Origin: Collinsella sp.
GTDB lineage: Bacteria > Actinomycetota > Coriobacteriia > Coriobacteriales > Coriobacteriaceae
Length of the DNA: 64,000 bases
Direction of reading: 5' to 3'
Assembly (NCBI GenBank): GCA_031295385.1
Contig: JAUMOL010000012.1
Coordinates: 1 to 64,000 of the forward strand
Made by a program: the position numbers and the translations under genes. Below the pieces are notes generated by a model that saw nothing but the letters and a program-made list of their open reading frames with translations, ran no database searches and was not told the origin of the DNA. Below, one piece after another: positions 38,630 through 47,193 of the stretch (positions within the stretch are counted from its first letter, which is position 1; each line of letters opens with the position of its first letter).

Positions 38630-40127
38630 GATGTCCTCCTACCTGATCGTTGCGTTCGCGTGCGGTGGCGCCGGCGGTAAAGCTTAATCCCTTGACCAGG
38701 GCGTTCTTGCCGTACTTGCCCTTTACGGCCAGGACGGCGCGCGCCAGGTCGCGCTCACGCTCATCGGCCTCGATATCGCTAAATAGATCGATGGTGGAAA
38801 ATTCCTCGGGCATGAGGTTGCCAAATCCCAGGTTGATGCGCTTGACTGGTCGTTTGGGATCGACAGTCTGCGCCCAGAGCTCATCGAAATAGCCCATGAT
38901 CTTCTTAAACGAATTGGTGCGCTCGGGTAGCTTTCGCGAAGCGTTGGAGTGCGCGAAGAGCGCGGCATAGCCACCGCGCGGTTTGCCGCCATGCTCTCCC
39001 ACAAAGATGCCATCGATTGCCTGCGCTTCGCGCACCAGGCGACGCCGTTCGTCATCGCGCTGGACAGGCTTGGGCGCACGGGGCGCGAGCTCGGGGCCGG
39101 CGGTTGCGGTGGGTTCGATACTCGATGTGCTCGAGCGCAGGTGCCCGCATCCGTCCACATACTGCGCTGTACCGCTGGCGTCGAGGCGGCGTATGTCGGC
39201 GCGTTCGCTCGCGTAGCCCACAAAGAGCGAGATGCTGTCGCAGACCACGTGCTTATCGACCAAGTCTAAAACGGCGTTGTCGACCATCTCGCGCAAGACG
39301 GTATAGGCCTGTTCGTAGGCATAACCCTTCGAGAGCACCTGTCCTGTGGTGGTCGAAGTTGCTTGCGGGCGATAGGCTTGGATATCGGCGATGGTTGTCG
39401 GCTCGCGCCCGAAGGCATGGTCGATGAGATATTCGGCATTGACGCCGAGCTCGTCGTAAAGCAGGTTTTCGTCGAGTGCGGCGACGCCCATCAGGTCGTA
39501 GACGCCGTATTTCTCGAGGCGGGCTGCCACGCCGGGACCGATGCCCCAGATATCGGTGATGGGACGATGGGGCCAGATCTCCTTGCGAAAGGTCTCGTCG
39601 TCGAGTATGCCGATGCGGCTGGGTACGTGCTTGGCGGTAATGTCGAGCGCTACCTTGGCCTGGAATAGGTTGGGGCCGATGCCGACCGTCGCCGTGATGC
39701 CGGTGCGCGCGAGTACCTCGTCGCGCAGCGTGCAGGCGAACCCTTCCGCATCGGTGTGATAGAGGCCCAGATAGGGCGTCACGTCGATAAAGCACTCATC
39801 GATGGAGTAGACGTGCACGTCCTGGGGGCTGATGTATTCCAGATAGATGCCGTAGATTTGCGCCGACACCTCCATATAGTGCTGCATGCGCGGTACGGCC
39901 GTGATGTAGTCGATGCCATCGGGAATCTCGAATAGGCGGCAGCGATTGTGAATCCCTAAGTCCTTCATGGCCTGCGTGATGGCGAGGCAGATGGTCGTGC
40001 GCCCGCGCGATTCGTCGGCAACGACCAGGTTGGTGGTGAGCGGATCGAGCCCACGGTCGACGCACTCGACGCTGGCATAAAACGTCTTGAGGTCGATGCA
40101 GATATAGGTGTGCTGCTCGTGCGCCAT
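38622..40127 (-). CDS. Y-family DNA polymerase (UvrX/DinP type)
   Basis: 501 residues, translesion polymerase. Catalytic Asp/Glu are in CIDLKTFYASVECV and YSIDECFIDVT; DIWGIGPGVAARLEKYG is the thumb HhH motif and a little-finger domain follows. The C-terminus is longer than DinB, as in UvrX proteins. ATG 40127 has AAGGGA upstream; ATG 40148 lacks a site. It is expected to be damage-induced, but I do not see a clear LexA box. YolD overlaps its end. Confidence 0.93.
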   Translation of the reverse strand: MAHEQHTYICIDLKTFYASVECVDRGLDPLTTNLVVADESRGRTTICLAITQAMKDLGIHNRCRLFEIPDGIDYITAVPRMQHYMEVSAQIYGIYLEYISPQDVHVYSIDECFIDVTPYLGLYHTDAEGFACTLRDEVLARTGITATVGIGPNLFQAKVALDITAKHVPSRIGILDDETFRKEIWPHRPITDIWGIGPGVAARLEKYGVYDLMGVAALDENLLYDELGVNAEYLIDHAFGREPTTIADIQAYRPQATSTTTGQVLSKGYAYEQAYTVLREMVDNAVLDLVDKHVVCDSISLFVGYASERADIRRLDASGTAQYVDGCGHLRSSTSSIEPTATAGPELAPRAPKPVQRDDERRRLVREAQAIDGIFVGEHGGKPRGGYAALFAHSNASRKLPERTNSFKKIMGYFDELWAQTVDPKRPVKRINLGFGNLMPEEFSTIDLFSDIEADERERDLARAVLAVKGKYGKNALVKGLSFTAGATARERNDQVGGHRA

Positions 40128-40210
40128 CCGTGTCCCTTCATCAAACACATGTTCTTATCGAATACCTGTTCGATAATACCCGCTCGTCCGGACGTCGTCA
40201 AAACCTGTCA

Positions 40211-40236
40211 AAAAGGGACTGGTTTGTTTTGGTAGG
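40211..40236 (+). repeat. Single arm of the GGGAC repeat
   Basis: AAAGGGACTGGTTTGTTTTG and six more bases resemble the complement of 40940-40965 (about 20 of 26 positions). The matching opposite arm is not found nearby, so this looks like half of the 40896 hairpin type. Confidence 0.4.
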
Positions 40237-40364
40237 TATGGTCGTGCGGTTGGATCGGGTTTTAACGCAGCTCTAAAGAGTGCGAAACAGCTCGGAAAAC
40301 CTCGCTTCGTAGCATGAGCCTGACGATTGATACCGCCTATACGCACGGAAGGGTTGTGGAAAAG

Positions 40365-40889
40365 ATGGTCAATTATGGGTTTGGTATGCCGACGCGCCTT
40401 GTTGCGGATGGAGACGTGGCTCGCTGGTGCGGACGATTGGTCGCTCACTACGGTGGCACCAAGGCGCTGGTCGTGTTGGGCGGTGACAAACATACGCACG
40501 ATGAGCTCGTCTCGGCGGCGCTCGGCTCGCTTGATCGAGCTCTGCTCGAACGCGTGCTTTTTCGCTGCGGCTTGGTCGGGGGCGATGGGGGAGACGATTT
40601 GGTCGATGAGGCCGTAGCCCTGGCGACCGACGAAGGCGTGGACTTTGTCCTGGCGATTGGCGATGCCGATACTGCCGGCTTTGCGCGCGAGCTCGCGCGT
40701 CGCATGGCGGCGCTCGATGCCGGCGAAGACGGCTTTGTGCCTTATGGATGCATTGTCTCGGAGGGCAAGGTGCCTGCTGTCGTGAGCACCGGCGAGGTTC
40801 CCGTTTTTGCCATTATCGCGCCCGAACTGCTGGAGGGCATCGGGTCTCCTCTGCGTGAGTTACTCGGTAGCGTCTGCGCCGCGGCCTAA
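40365..40889 (+). CDS. N-terminal-only iron alcohol dehydrogenase-like protein
   Basis: 174 residues resembling just the first, nucleotide-binding domain of iron-containing alcohol dehydrogenases of the BdhA type (MVNYGFGMPTRLVADGDV; YGGTKALVVLGGDKHTHDEL; VDFVLAIGDADTAGFARELA). The metal-binding His domain (normally another 200 residues) is missing, and the GGGS loop reads GDAD. It is either a decayed gene that stays open or a protein with a new use. ATG 40365 fits the family start and GTGGAAAAG precedes it; ATG 40314 is an upstream in-frame alternative without a ribosome site. Confidence 0.6.
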   Translation: MVNYGFGMPTRLVADGDVARWCGRLVAHYGGTKALVVLGGDKHTHDELVSAALGSLDRALLERVLFRCGLVGGDGGDDLVDEAVALATDEGVDFVLAIGDADTAGFARELARRMAALDAGEDGFVPYGCIVSEGKVPAVVSTGEVPVFAIIAPELLEGIGSPLRELLGSVCAAA

Positions 40890-40895
40890 TATTTG

Positions 40896-40965
40896 CCATA
40901 AAAGGACGGGTTATTTTTGGTTGGTAAAGCGTTTGACCTGCCAAAATAAGCCTGTCCCTTTTTGA
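40896..40965 (+). repeat. Hairpin of the GGGAC repeat type
   Basis: AAAGGACGGGTTATTTTTGG near 40894-40913 pairs with CCAAAATAAGCCTGTCCCTT near 40943-40965, with several G-U pairs and two or three mismatches. It lies between the dehydrogenase-like gene and pgi. A sequence like one arm recurs at 40211. Confidence 0.55.
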
Positions 40966-41087
40966 TCGGTTGCCGTTTGGGGGCCGATTGGCAACGCTCG
41001 CTGATTGTAGTCTTGACCTGCGCTAGAATAGTGGCATCTGAATGTCCGGGCGCATGGAGGCGTGCGCCCGTATCTGAGGAGGACTCT

Positions 41088-42782
41088 ATGGCAACTGTTG
41101 CCGCACCTATCGATGCTACGTCGACTGCCGCTTGGAAGGCACTCGAGGCTCATCAGGAGAAGCTCGAGGCCGATGGTATCGACCTCAAGGCCTGGTTCGC
41201 TGCCGATGCCGAGCGCGTGAACAAGCTGAGCTTTGACGCCGGTGACCTGTACTTCGATCTGTCGAAGAACCTGGTGACCGATGAGACCGTCAAGCTGCTG
41301 TGCGATCTTGCCCGCGAGGTGAAGCTCGAGGAGCGCCGCGACGCCATGTTCTCCGGCGAGCACATTAACACCACCGAGGACCGCGCCGTCCTGCACACCG
41401 CGCTTCGCCGCCCCGCAACCGAGAGGGGCCAGCTCATCGTCGACGGCCAGGATGTCGTCGCCGACGTGCACGAGGTCCTCGACCGCATGTATGCCTTCGC
41501 CGAGCGCGTGCGCTCCGGTGAGTGGAAGGGCGTTACCGGCAAGAAGATCGAGCACCTGGTGTCCATCGGCATCGGTGGCTCCGATCTGGGCCCGGTCATG
41601 GCCTACGAGGCTCTGCGTCCCTATGCCGACGCCGGTATCGACTGCCGCTATATCTCCAACATCGACCCCAACGACCAGGCCGAGAAGCTTAAGGGCCTGG
41701 ATCCCGAGACCACGCTCGTGATCATCGTCTCCAAGACCTTCACCACGCTCGAGACCCTCACCAACGCCCGCGAGGTCAAGACCTGGATGCTCGAGCAGCT
41801 CAAGGCCCAGGGCGCCATCGACGGCTCCGATGAGCAGAACGCCGAGGCCGTGGCAAAGCACTTCGTCGCCGTTTCCACCGCACTCGAGAAGGTTGAGGCC
41901 TTCGGTATCGACCCCGCCAACGCCTTCGGCTTCTGGAACTGGGTCGGCGGCCGCTACTCCGTCGACTCCGCCGTGGGCCTGTCGCTGATCGTCGTGCTCG
42001 GTCCCGAGCGCTTCCAGCAGTTCCTCGAGGGCTTCCACGCTATCGACGAGTACTTCTGCAACACGCCGCTCGAGAACAATGCCGTTGCGCTGATGGGCCT
42101 GCTCAACGTCTGGTACGTCAACTTCTTCGGTTCCAAGAGCCACGCCGTGCTGCCGTACTGCCAGTACCTGCATCGTTTCCCGGCCTACCTGCAGCAGCTC
42201 ACCATGGAGTCCAACGGCAAGCATGTCCGCTGGGACGGCAGCGCCGTGACCTCCGATACCGGTGAGATCTTCTGGGGCGAGCCCGGCACCAACGGTCAGC
42301 ACGCCTTCTACCAGCTGCTGCACCAGGGCACCGTGGTGGTCCCGGCCGACTTTATCGCTTTCGCCAACACTGCCAACCCCGCAACCGACAGCGGCCAGGA
42401 TGTCCACGAGCTGTTCCTGGGCAACTTCCTGGCCCAGACCAAGGCGCTCGCCTTTGGTAAGACGGCCGACGAGGTCCGCGCCGAGGGCACGCCCGAGCAG
42501 ATTGTCCCGGCCCGCTGCTTTGAGGGCAACCGTCCGACGACCTCGATCTTCGGCGACACGCTGACCCCGTTCGCGCTCGGCGAGCCCATCGCCCTGTACG
42601 AGCACATCACGTTTGTCGAGGGCACGGTCTGGGGCATCGACTCCTACGACCAGTGGGGCGTCGAGCTGGGCAAGCAGCTTGCCAAGCAGATCACCCCTGC
42701 CTTCCACGATGACGCCGCCAAGGCCGAGCAGGACGCTTCGACCCAGGCGCTCATCGAGTTCTACCGCGCTCACCGCAAGTAG
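41088..42782 (+). CDS. pgi: Glucose-6-phosphate isomerase
   Basis: 564 residues, full length. Interconverts glucose-6-P and fructose-6-P in glycolysis. SIGIGGSDLGPVMAYEAL, VSKTFTTLETLTNA, VGGRYSVDSAVGLS (Arg and Asp) and NGKHVRWDG, GTNGQHAFYQLLHQG (Glu, His) are the active-site segments. GAGGAGG before ATG 41088. Codon use is strongly biased to C-ending codons, in keeping with high expression. Convergent with the ClpP/VirD4 module. Confidence 0.97.
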   Translation: MATVAAPIDATSTAAWKALEAHQEKLEADGIDLKAWFAADAERVNKLSFDAGDLYFDLSKNLVTDETVKLLCDLAREVKLEERRDAMFSGEHINTTEDRAVLHTALRRPATERGQLIVDGQDVVADVHEVLDRMYAFAERVRSGEWKGVTGKKIEHLVSIGIGGSDLGPVMAYEALRPYADAGIDCRYISNIDPNDQAEKLKGLDPETTLVIIVSKTFTTLETLTNAREVKTWMLEQLKAQGAIDGSDEQNAEAVAKHFVAVSTALEKVEAFGIDPANAFGFWNWVGGRYSVDSAVGLSLIVVLGPERFQQFLEGFHAIDEYFCNTPLENNAVALMGLLNVWYVNFFGSKSHAVLPYCQYLHRFPAYLQQLTMESNGKHVRWDGSAVTSDTGEIFWGEPGTNGQHAFYQLLHQGTVVVPADFIAFANTANPATDSGQDVHELFLGNFLAQTKALAFGKTADEVRAEGTPEQIVPARCFEGNRPTTSIFGDTLTPFALGEPIALYEHITFVEGTVWGIDSYDQWGVELGKQLAKQITPAFHDDAAKAEQDASTQALIEFYRAHRK

Positions 42783-42815
42783 TCGCTGCTGTTAACGCAT
42801 CGCGCCTTATAGTCA

Positions 42816-42853
42816 GGGGCCCGTATCCTATCGGATGCGGGCCCCTTTGCTTT
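42816..42853 (+). terminator. pgi terminator
   Basis: GGGGCCCGTATCC (42816-42828) pairs with GGATGCGGGCCCC (42833-42845), then TTTGCTTT. Confidence 0.85.
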
Positions 42854-42923
42854 GCCGTGGTCCCGGGGCGCACGGCCTTTGTGGAACATCGCCGGGGCGC
42901 CGCGCGCTGCGAGAACCCTGCGC

Positions 42924-44228
42924 CTAGATCTCGGCCTCCGCATGGCCTCGCTGCGCCTCGGGCAGCTCCCCGTAGAGCGGATGGTCTTCGAGCCTAAAGC
43001 GCTCGACCTGTTCGGGAGTGCGACCGCGTACAAAGAGCCACGAGCGATCAGTCGGCGTCGCCATGAGCGTGCTGGGCAGCGCGTCGGCGCGGTCGGAAAA
43101 CACCCGGGCACTCTCGGGATCCTGGAACGCCAGCACCAGATGCGTGTCGCAGTTGCCCATGATGGAGCGTGCGCGTGCCTCGCCATAGAGCGCATCGAGC
43201 TGGTTGGTCGACTGCAGCAGCAGCGTTGCCCAGATGTTGCGGCTTCGGATAATCGAGAGCACGTTGTTGATCTGGGGGATCTGCAGATTTGCGAAGTCAT
43301 CGAGCATAAAGCGCACGGGCACGGGCAGGCTGCCGTCGGGCTGCCTATCGGCCTCACGAATGAGGCCCATAAACGCCTGCGAAATAAAGAGGCCGGTCAG
43401 CGGATCGAGATTGCGGTCAATATCGCTCACGGTTACAAACAGGGCGCAGGGGGTGTGTCCCATGGAAGCGAAGTCCACCTGATGGCACTCACGATAGAGC
43501 TGTGCCGCACCGTCGAATCCCAGACACATGACCTTTTCGGCAAGGATGCCGACGATGCTCGCGTGCATGCGCTCGGCATTTTGCGTAATGGCGTAGCGCC
43601 GCCATAGCGAGAGGGCATAGCTTTGGGGGTCGGTCGTGATCAGGTCGTCAAACAATCGACCCGTGGCACCGTCCTGCAGGTGCTCGATCAGCTTGATGAC
43701 CGAGCTGATCGTCTGCTCGTCGGCGGGTAGCTGTTCGGTGACGTAGGCGATAAGACACGACAGCAGGTTTGCCGCCGCATGATCCCAAAAAGGCTGGTTG
43801 TTGTCCTCGATGGGGCAGATGGCCTTTGCCACCGAGAGGATGTCCTGCTGGTTGGGCCTGCCGTCCGCCTTGCGGCGAATGTGCCTCAGGGGGTTGTAGC
43901 CGCAGCGCTCGATGCCGGGCGCAAGGGCCGGGACGGTGTTGAGGTCGGCGAAGTTGAGACATTGCACGCGGTAACCGTGGGCTGCCAGCACGGGTCCCAC
44001 TTCGCGACAGAGCGTGCCTTTGGTGTCGAGCACGATGTAGCTTGCGTTCATTTGCAGTAGGTTGGGCTTGAGGACGTTTCGGGTCTTGCCGGCTCCCGAG
44101 GGGCCGATCACAAGTGCATTGTTGTTGAGTCCCGTTTGGCGGCTGTCGCAGGAAAGCGTTCGATCCTTGGCGAGGATGGTGGACGATGCGGACTCAGATG
44201 CGGCGAGGCGGCTGGCGAGGTTAGACAT
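42924..44228 (-). CDS. Soluble VirD4/TraG-like ATPase
   Basis: 434 residues. Closely resembles the cytoplasmic ATPase domain of conjugation coupling proteins: TGLNNNALVIGPSGAGKTRN (Walker A at 42-49), YIVLDTKGTLCREVGPVL, RFMLDDFANLQIPQ (Walker B) and LLQSTNQLDALYG. The N-terminal transmembrane anchor of VirD4/TraG is missing; the protein starts 30 residues before Walker A. ATG 44228 has AAGGAGG upstream and overlaps the ClpP-like stop by 8 bases, so translation is coupled. No relaxase, pilus or channel genes are nearby. It may pump DNA or protein, possibly feeding the protease next door. Confidence 0.85.
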   Translation of the reverse strand: MSNLASRLAASESASSTILAKDRTLSCDSRQTGLNNNALVIGPSGAGKTRNVLKPNLLQMNASYIVLDTKGTLCREVGPVLAAHGYRVQCLNFADLNTVPALAPGIERCGYNPLRHIRRKADGRPNQQDILSVAKAICPIEDNNQPFWDHAAANLLSCLIAYVTEQLPADEQTISSVIKLIEHLQDGATGRLFDDLITTDPQSYALSLWRRYAITQNAERMHASIVGILAEKVMCLGFDGAAQLYRECHQVDFASMGHTPCALFVTVSDIDRNLDPLTGLFISQAFMGLIREADRQPDGSLPVPVRFMLDDFANLQIPQINNVLSIIRSRNIWATLLLQSTNQLDALYGEARARSIMGNCDTHLVLAFQDPESARVFSDRADALPSTLMATPTDRSWLFVRGRTPEQVERFRLEDHPLYGELPEAQRGHAEAEI

Positions 44229-44838
44229 GGGCGACCTCCTTGGTGGTCGAGAGGATTTCGTGGGCAAAGCCGAGCTCGACGGCGCGCTCGGCCGAAAGGT
44301 AGGTGTCTTTTGCAGTGAGGGACTGGATGCGCTTGGGCGTGAGTCCGCTGCGGTCCGAGAGGATTTGCGTGAGGGTCTTGCGGGTCTGCATGAGACGCCG
44401 GCTGGTTTCCTGCAGCGCAAGTGCCGAGCCGCCTGCCCCCTGGGGGATCAGCGGGTCGTGAATCATGAGCTCTGCATGGGGCGCCATACGGCGATCGTCG
44501 CCGCCCATAAAGATCACGGCGCCCATGGACGCGGCGAATTCCAGGCAGACGGTGCGGATGGGGCACGATGCGAGGCGCATGGCGTCATAGATCGCAAGAC
44601 CCGATCGCACGCTTCCGCCGGCGCTGGCGATAAATATGGTGATGGGGCGGCTGGGGTCGGTGGCATCGAGCAGGCGGATCTGCTGGCATAGGTCGTGGGC
44701 CATCGGGGTTTCGATGTTTCCCATGACGGAGAGCTCGCGACGGGCGAGCATCTCATCGTAAATGCTGGTGAGCGTGATGCCTCGGGCGGATTCACGCATG
44801 GTGAGGGGGCTGATGATGGGGGAATGATTGGTGTCCAT
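44221..44838 (-). CDS. ClpP-like serine protease
   Basis: 205 residues, ClpP/crotonase fold. The triad is present: Ser104 in FAASMGAV, His127 in ELMIHDPL, Asp178 in AKDTYLSAE. ClpP works as a 14-mer with a Clp ATPase; none lies here, and the coupled gene instead encodes a VirD4-like ATPase. The segment for docking ClpX-type ATPases is not obviously kept. AAAGGAG before ATG 44838. It is the middle gene of the module; the upstream gene stops or starts 66 bases away. Confidence 0.88.
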   Translation of the reverse strand: MDTNHSPIISPLTMRESARGITLTSIYDEMLARRELSVMGNIETPMAHDLCQQIRLLDATDPSRPITIFIASAGGSVRSGLAIYDAMRLASCPIRTVCLEFAASMGAVIFMGGDDRRMAPHAELMIHDPLIPQGAGGSALALQETSRRLMQTRKTLTQILSDRSGLTPKRIQSLTAKDTYLSAERAVELGFAHEILSTTKEVAHV

Positions 44839-44904
44839 GAGGACTCCTTTCTGTTGGTTGTGTTGTGGAGGAATAGGATTGTTGCCCGCGGAGGGGCTGG
44901 CGGG

Positions 44905-45795
44905 CTACAGGGTTCGTCCGAGCCTGAGATCGAGCTCGGTTGTGGGGCAGGCTGCCTGTTCGTGCGGCTCGCAAGCGCCAAGGGCTCCAAAGCGATAGAG
45001 CGTTGCGGCGGGCGTGGTGTAGGCGAGCCGCAGCTGATGCTCGATAGGGGCACATCCGTCATTTTTGTAATGAGCCGCGTAGTACTGCGCGATGCTGGCG
45101 TTCATCTCGCTGCCATTGCGATGGCGCTCAAACTGGCGTCTGCAGGTCTCGATGATCTTTGCTACCGACTTGGGTGCCGTCGCGGGAACAAGGGCGAGAT
45201 AGCCCTCAAATAGCTCGTTGATGCTCAGGAGGCACAGCAGGTCGATCAGCGTCCTTATGGCTGCTCCCTCGGCAGAAAAATGCGCGGTCATGCGGTTATA
45301 TCGGTTGCGGTCGACGATGGCCGCATGGGGTCTTGGAGTTTTCTGCCCTGTGGTCCCGGGCTTTTGCCGCGCCTGTGTATTGAGCTCGACGTTGCAGCGC
45401 TTGAGGCCGTCCAACGGAAGGAATAGTGCGGTGCGCAGGGTGTTCCGCTTGCTTTCGAGTTCATGACGCTCGTCGGGTTCCCATTCGAGCTTGAGTTTCG
45501 TGTCGAGCGCCGTAAGCATATGGGCTAGGCAGCCTACGGTAAGAACGTACGAATCGTTGTCGCGTTTTGGGGCATAGGGGTCTGTCAGCTTGCGAATGTC
45601 GGGGTCGCCCATGATCTTTGTGCAGCGCTTCAGCAGTTGAGGGTGGTCGGCCAAGATCGTCGCGAGCGGTAGCGACGCGTAGTTCTTGATGGTCGCGGCG
45701 GCAAAGGCGGCGTCATATTCGTTTGCATATGCTCGCTCAATGCGGGCATCCAGAATGCTTTTCTTATCGCCGTCTTCAGCGTGGTGGTTTGTCAT
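44905..45795 (-). CDS. Unknown protein of the ClpP/VirD4 module
   Basis: 296 residues, mostly helical and charged, no signal peptide or membrane helix. It begins MTNHHAEDGDKKSILDARIE; the centre has LSINELFEGYLALVPATA and a basic stretch CRRQFERHRNG. No family recognised. ATG 45795 has GGAGAA upstream. An in-frame extension to 45951 would read through short tandem repeats (HITH-type) and lacks a better ribosome site. It is the first gene of the module, so it may supply recognition, regulation or an adaptor. Confidence 0.7.
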   Translation of the reverse strand: MTNHHAEDGDKKSILDARIERAYANEYDAAFAAATIKNYASLPLATILADHPQLLKRCTKIMGDPDIRKLTDPYAPKRDNDSYVLTVGCLAHMLTALDTKLKLEWEPDERHELESKRNTLRTALFLPLDGLKRCNVELNTQARQKPGTTGQKTPRPHAAIVDRNRYNRMTAHFSAEGAAIRTLIDLLCLLSINELFEGYLALVPATAPKSVAKIIETCRRQFERHRNGSEMNASIAQYYAAHYKNDGCAPIEHQLRLAYTTPAATLYRFGALGACEPHEQAACPTTELDLRLGRTL

Positions 45796-45810
45796 AGCTT
45801 CTCCAATCGG

Positions 45811-45887
45811 TTGATGTTCGTGCTGTTTGTTGATGTGTTGGTTGTCGTGAGTGATGTGCTTGCCGTGGGTGATGTGCTGACGTTGGG
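45811..45887. repeat. Four iteron-like repeats before the module
   Basis: TGATGT begins at about 45812, 45831, 45852 and 45870, each followed by a G/T-rich stretch (TGATGTGTT, TGATGTGCT twice); spacing is 18-21 bases. They lie just upstream of the start of the minus-strand module and could bind a regulator. The rest of 45796-46286 has no gene I can support; ACCGC/GCGGT with a T-run near 46117-46138 is a possible terminator. Confidence 0.5.
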
Positions 45888-46286
45888 GTGCTATGTGGTT
45901 TTCAATGAGCCCGTGAGGCAGTTGCTGCAGGGGCGGGATGGAACGGCCCATGCAAGGCGGAAGGCATCGTGCTCAAAATCGAGACAGCAATGCCCTGGGT
46001 GCCTCACATGTGGCAGTTACCTCATTAAGTTGTCATTGCGTTTGGGGTTGTACTTTGCCGATCTTCTTTCTCTTACACGCTAAAAACTGAAATTTCATAT
46101 GCTCGATCTACTTAAAACCGCAACGGCGGTCTTTTATCAACTTATATGTCGGAACGCGTCTTTGCAAGTACTTTTTTGCGTTTGTTTCAAATGGGGTGGT
46201 TTTGCAACCGTCACGCGCCACGCTATGCGAACGTGCCCCGGCTCGGATAAGATAGTGCGCGATAAAAACGATGCAAGGAGGCACAT

Positions 46287-47129
46287 ATGGCAATTAAAGC
46301 CATCGCGATGGATATTGACGGTACGCTCACCAACGACCAGAAAGTGATTAGCCCGCGCACGCGCGAAAAGCTGCTCGCGGCGCAGGAGTCGGGCATTAAG
46401 CTCATTTTGGCTTCGGGCCGTCCCGCATGGGGACTACATGCTCTGGCGCAGGAGCTCGACCTTCAAAACCATGACGGTCTGCTGGTTGCCTTTAATGGCG
46501 CGCATGTGGTCGACGCTCAGACCGATGAGGTCCTTTTTGACCAGGCTATGCCGGCTGACGAGCTGCACCGTCTGATTGATCACCTGCGTAATTTTGACGT
46601 GATCCCTATGATTTCGCTCGGTCGCGATTTGCATGTCGTGGATTCGTATCACTGCATGATCACGCTGCCTGACGGCTCGCAGAAAAACATCGTCAAATAC
46701 GAGCGCGATGCGTGCGATCTTAAGATTCGCGAGGTGGAGAGCCTGCATGAGGTCGCTGATGCTTATCCCGTGGACAAGCTGCTGACGGCGGGCGATCCGG
46801 CCTACCTGCAGGCGCATTACGAGGAGATGTATGCGCCCTTTAAGCAGACGCTTTCGGGCATGTTTACGGCCGACTGGTACTTTGAGTACACGGCGCCCGG
46901 TATCGACAAGGCCCGCGCACTCGAGGGTGCCCTGCCCAAGCTCGGCATCGATGCCAGTGAGGTCGTATCGTTTGGCGACGGCCAGAACGACAAGTCCATG
47001 ATTGAGTGGGCCGGCACCGGTGTTGCCATGGGTAACGCCGTCGAAGAGGTTAAGGCTGTAGCCCAGATGGTGACCGCCGATAACAACGAAGATGGCATTG
47101 CGGTGGCGCTGGATAAGCTGCTGGGTTAG
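46287..47129 (+). CDS. Cof-type HAD hydrolase
   Basis: 280 residues. AMDIDGTLTNDQ (nucleophile Asp), ASGRPAWG, and FGDGQNDKSMIEWAG (motif IV) mark a class IIB HAD phosphatase, similar to YidA-type sugar phosphatases. AAGGAGG before ATG 46287. A second HAD gene of another class follows after 64 bases. Confidence 0.92.
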   Translation: MAIKAIAMDIDGTLTNDQKVISPRTREKLLAAQESGIKLILASGRPAWGLHALAQELDLQNHDGLLVAFNGAHVVDAQTDEVLFDQAMPADELHRLIDHLRNFDVIPMISLGRDLHVVDSYHCMITLPDGSQKNIVKYERDACDLKIREVESLHEVADAYPVDKLLTAGDPAYLQAHYEEMYAPFKQTLSGMFTADWYFEYTAPGIDKARALEGALPKLGIDASEVVSFGDGQNDKSMIEWAGTGVAMGNAVEEVKAVAQMVTADNNEDGIAVALDKLLG

Positions 47130-47193
47130 AATCGCCGATTAATGCATGGCTCGGGCGCCTGCTTGCGGGCGTCCTTTTGTTAGGGAGGGTGCC

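Noticed and set aside
40911..42773. 620-codon open frame antisense to pgi
   Set aside because: Antisense shadow of pgi; no motif, no ribosome site.
42924..45795. Integrative conjugative element
   Set aside because: Apart from a VirD4-like ATPase there is no relaxase, integrase, pilus or channel gene, and housekeeping genes lie directly on both sides.
45811..45887. CRISPR array
   Set aside because: Only four short, imperfect units spaced about 19 bases without separate spacers, and no cas genes nearby.
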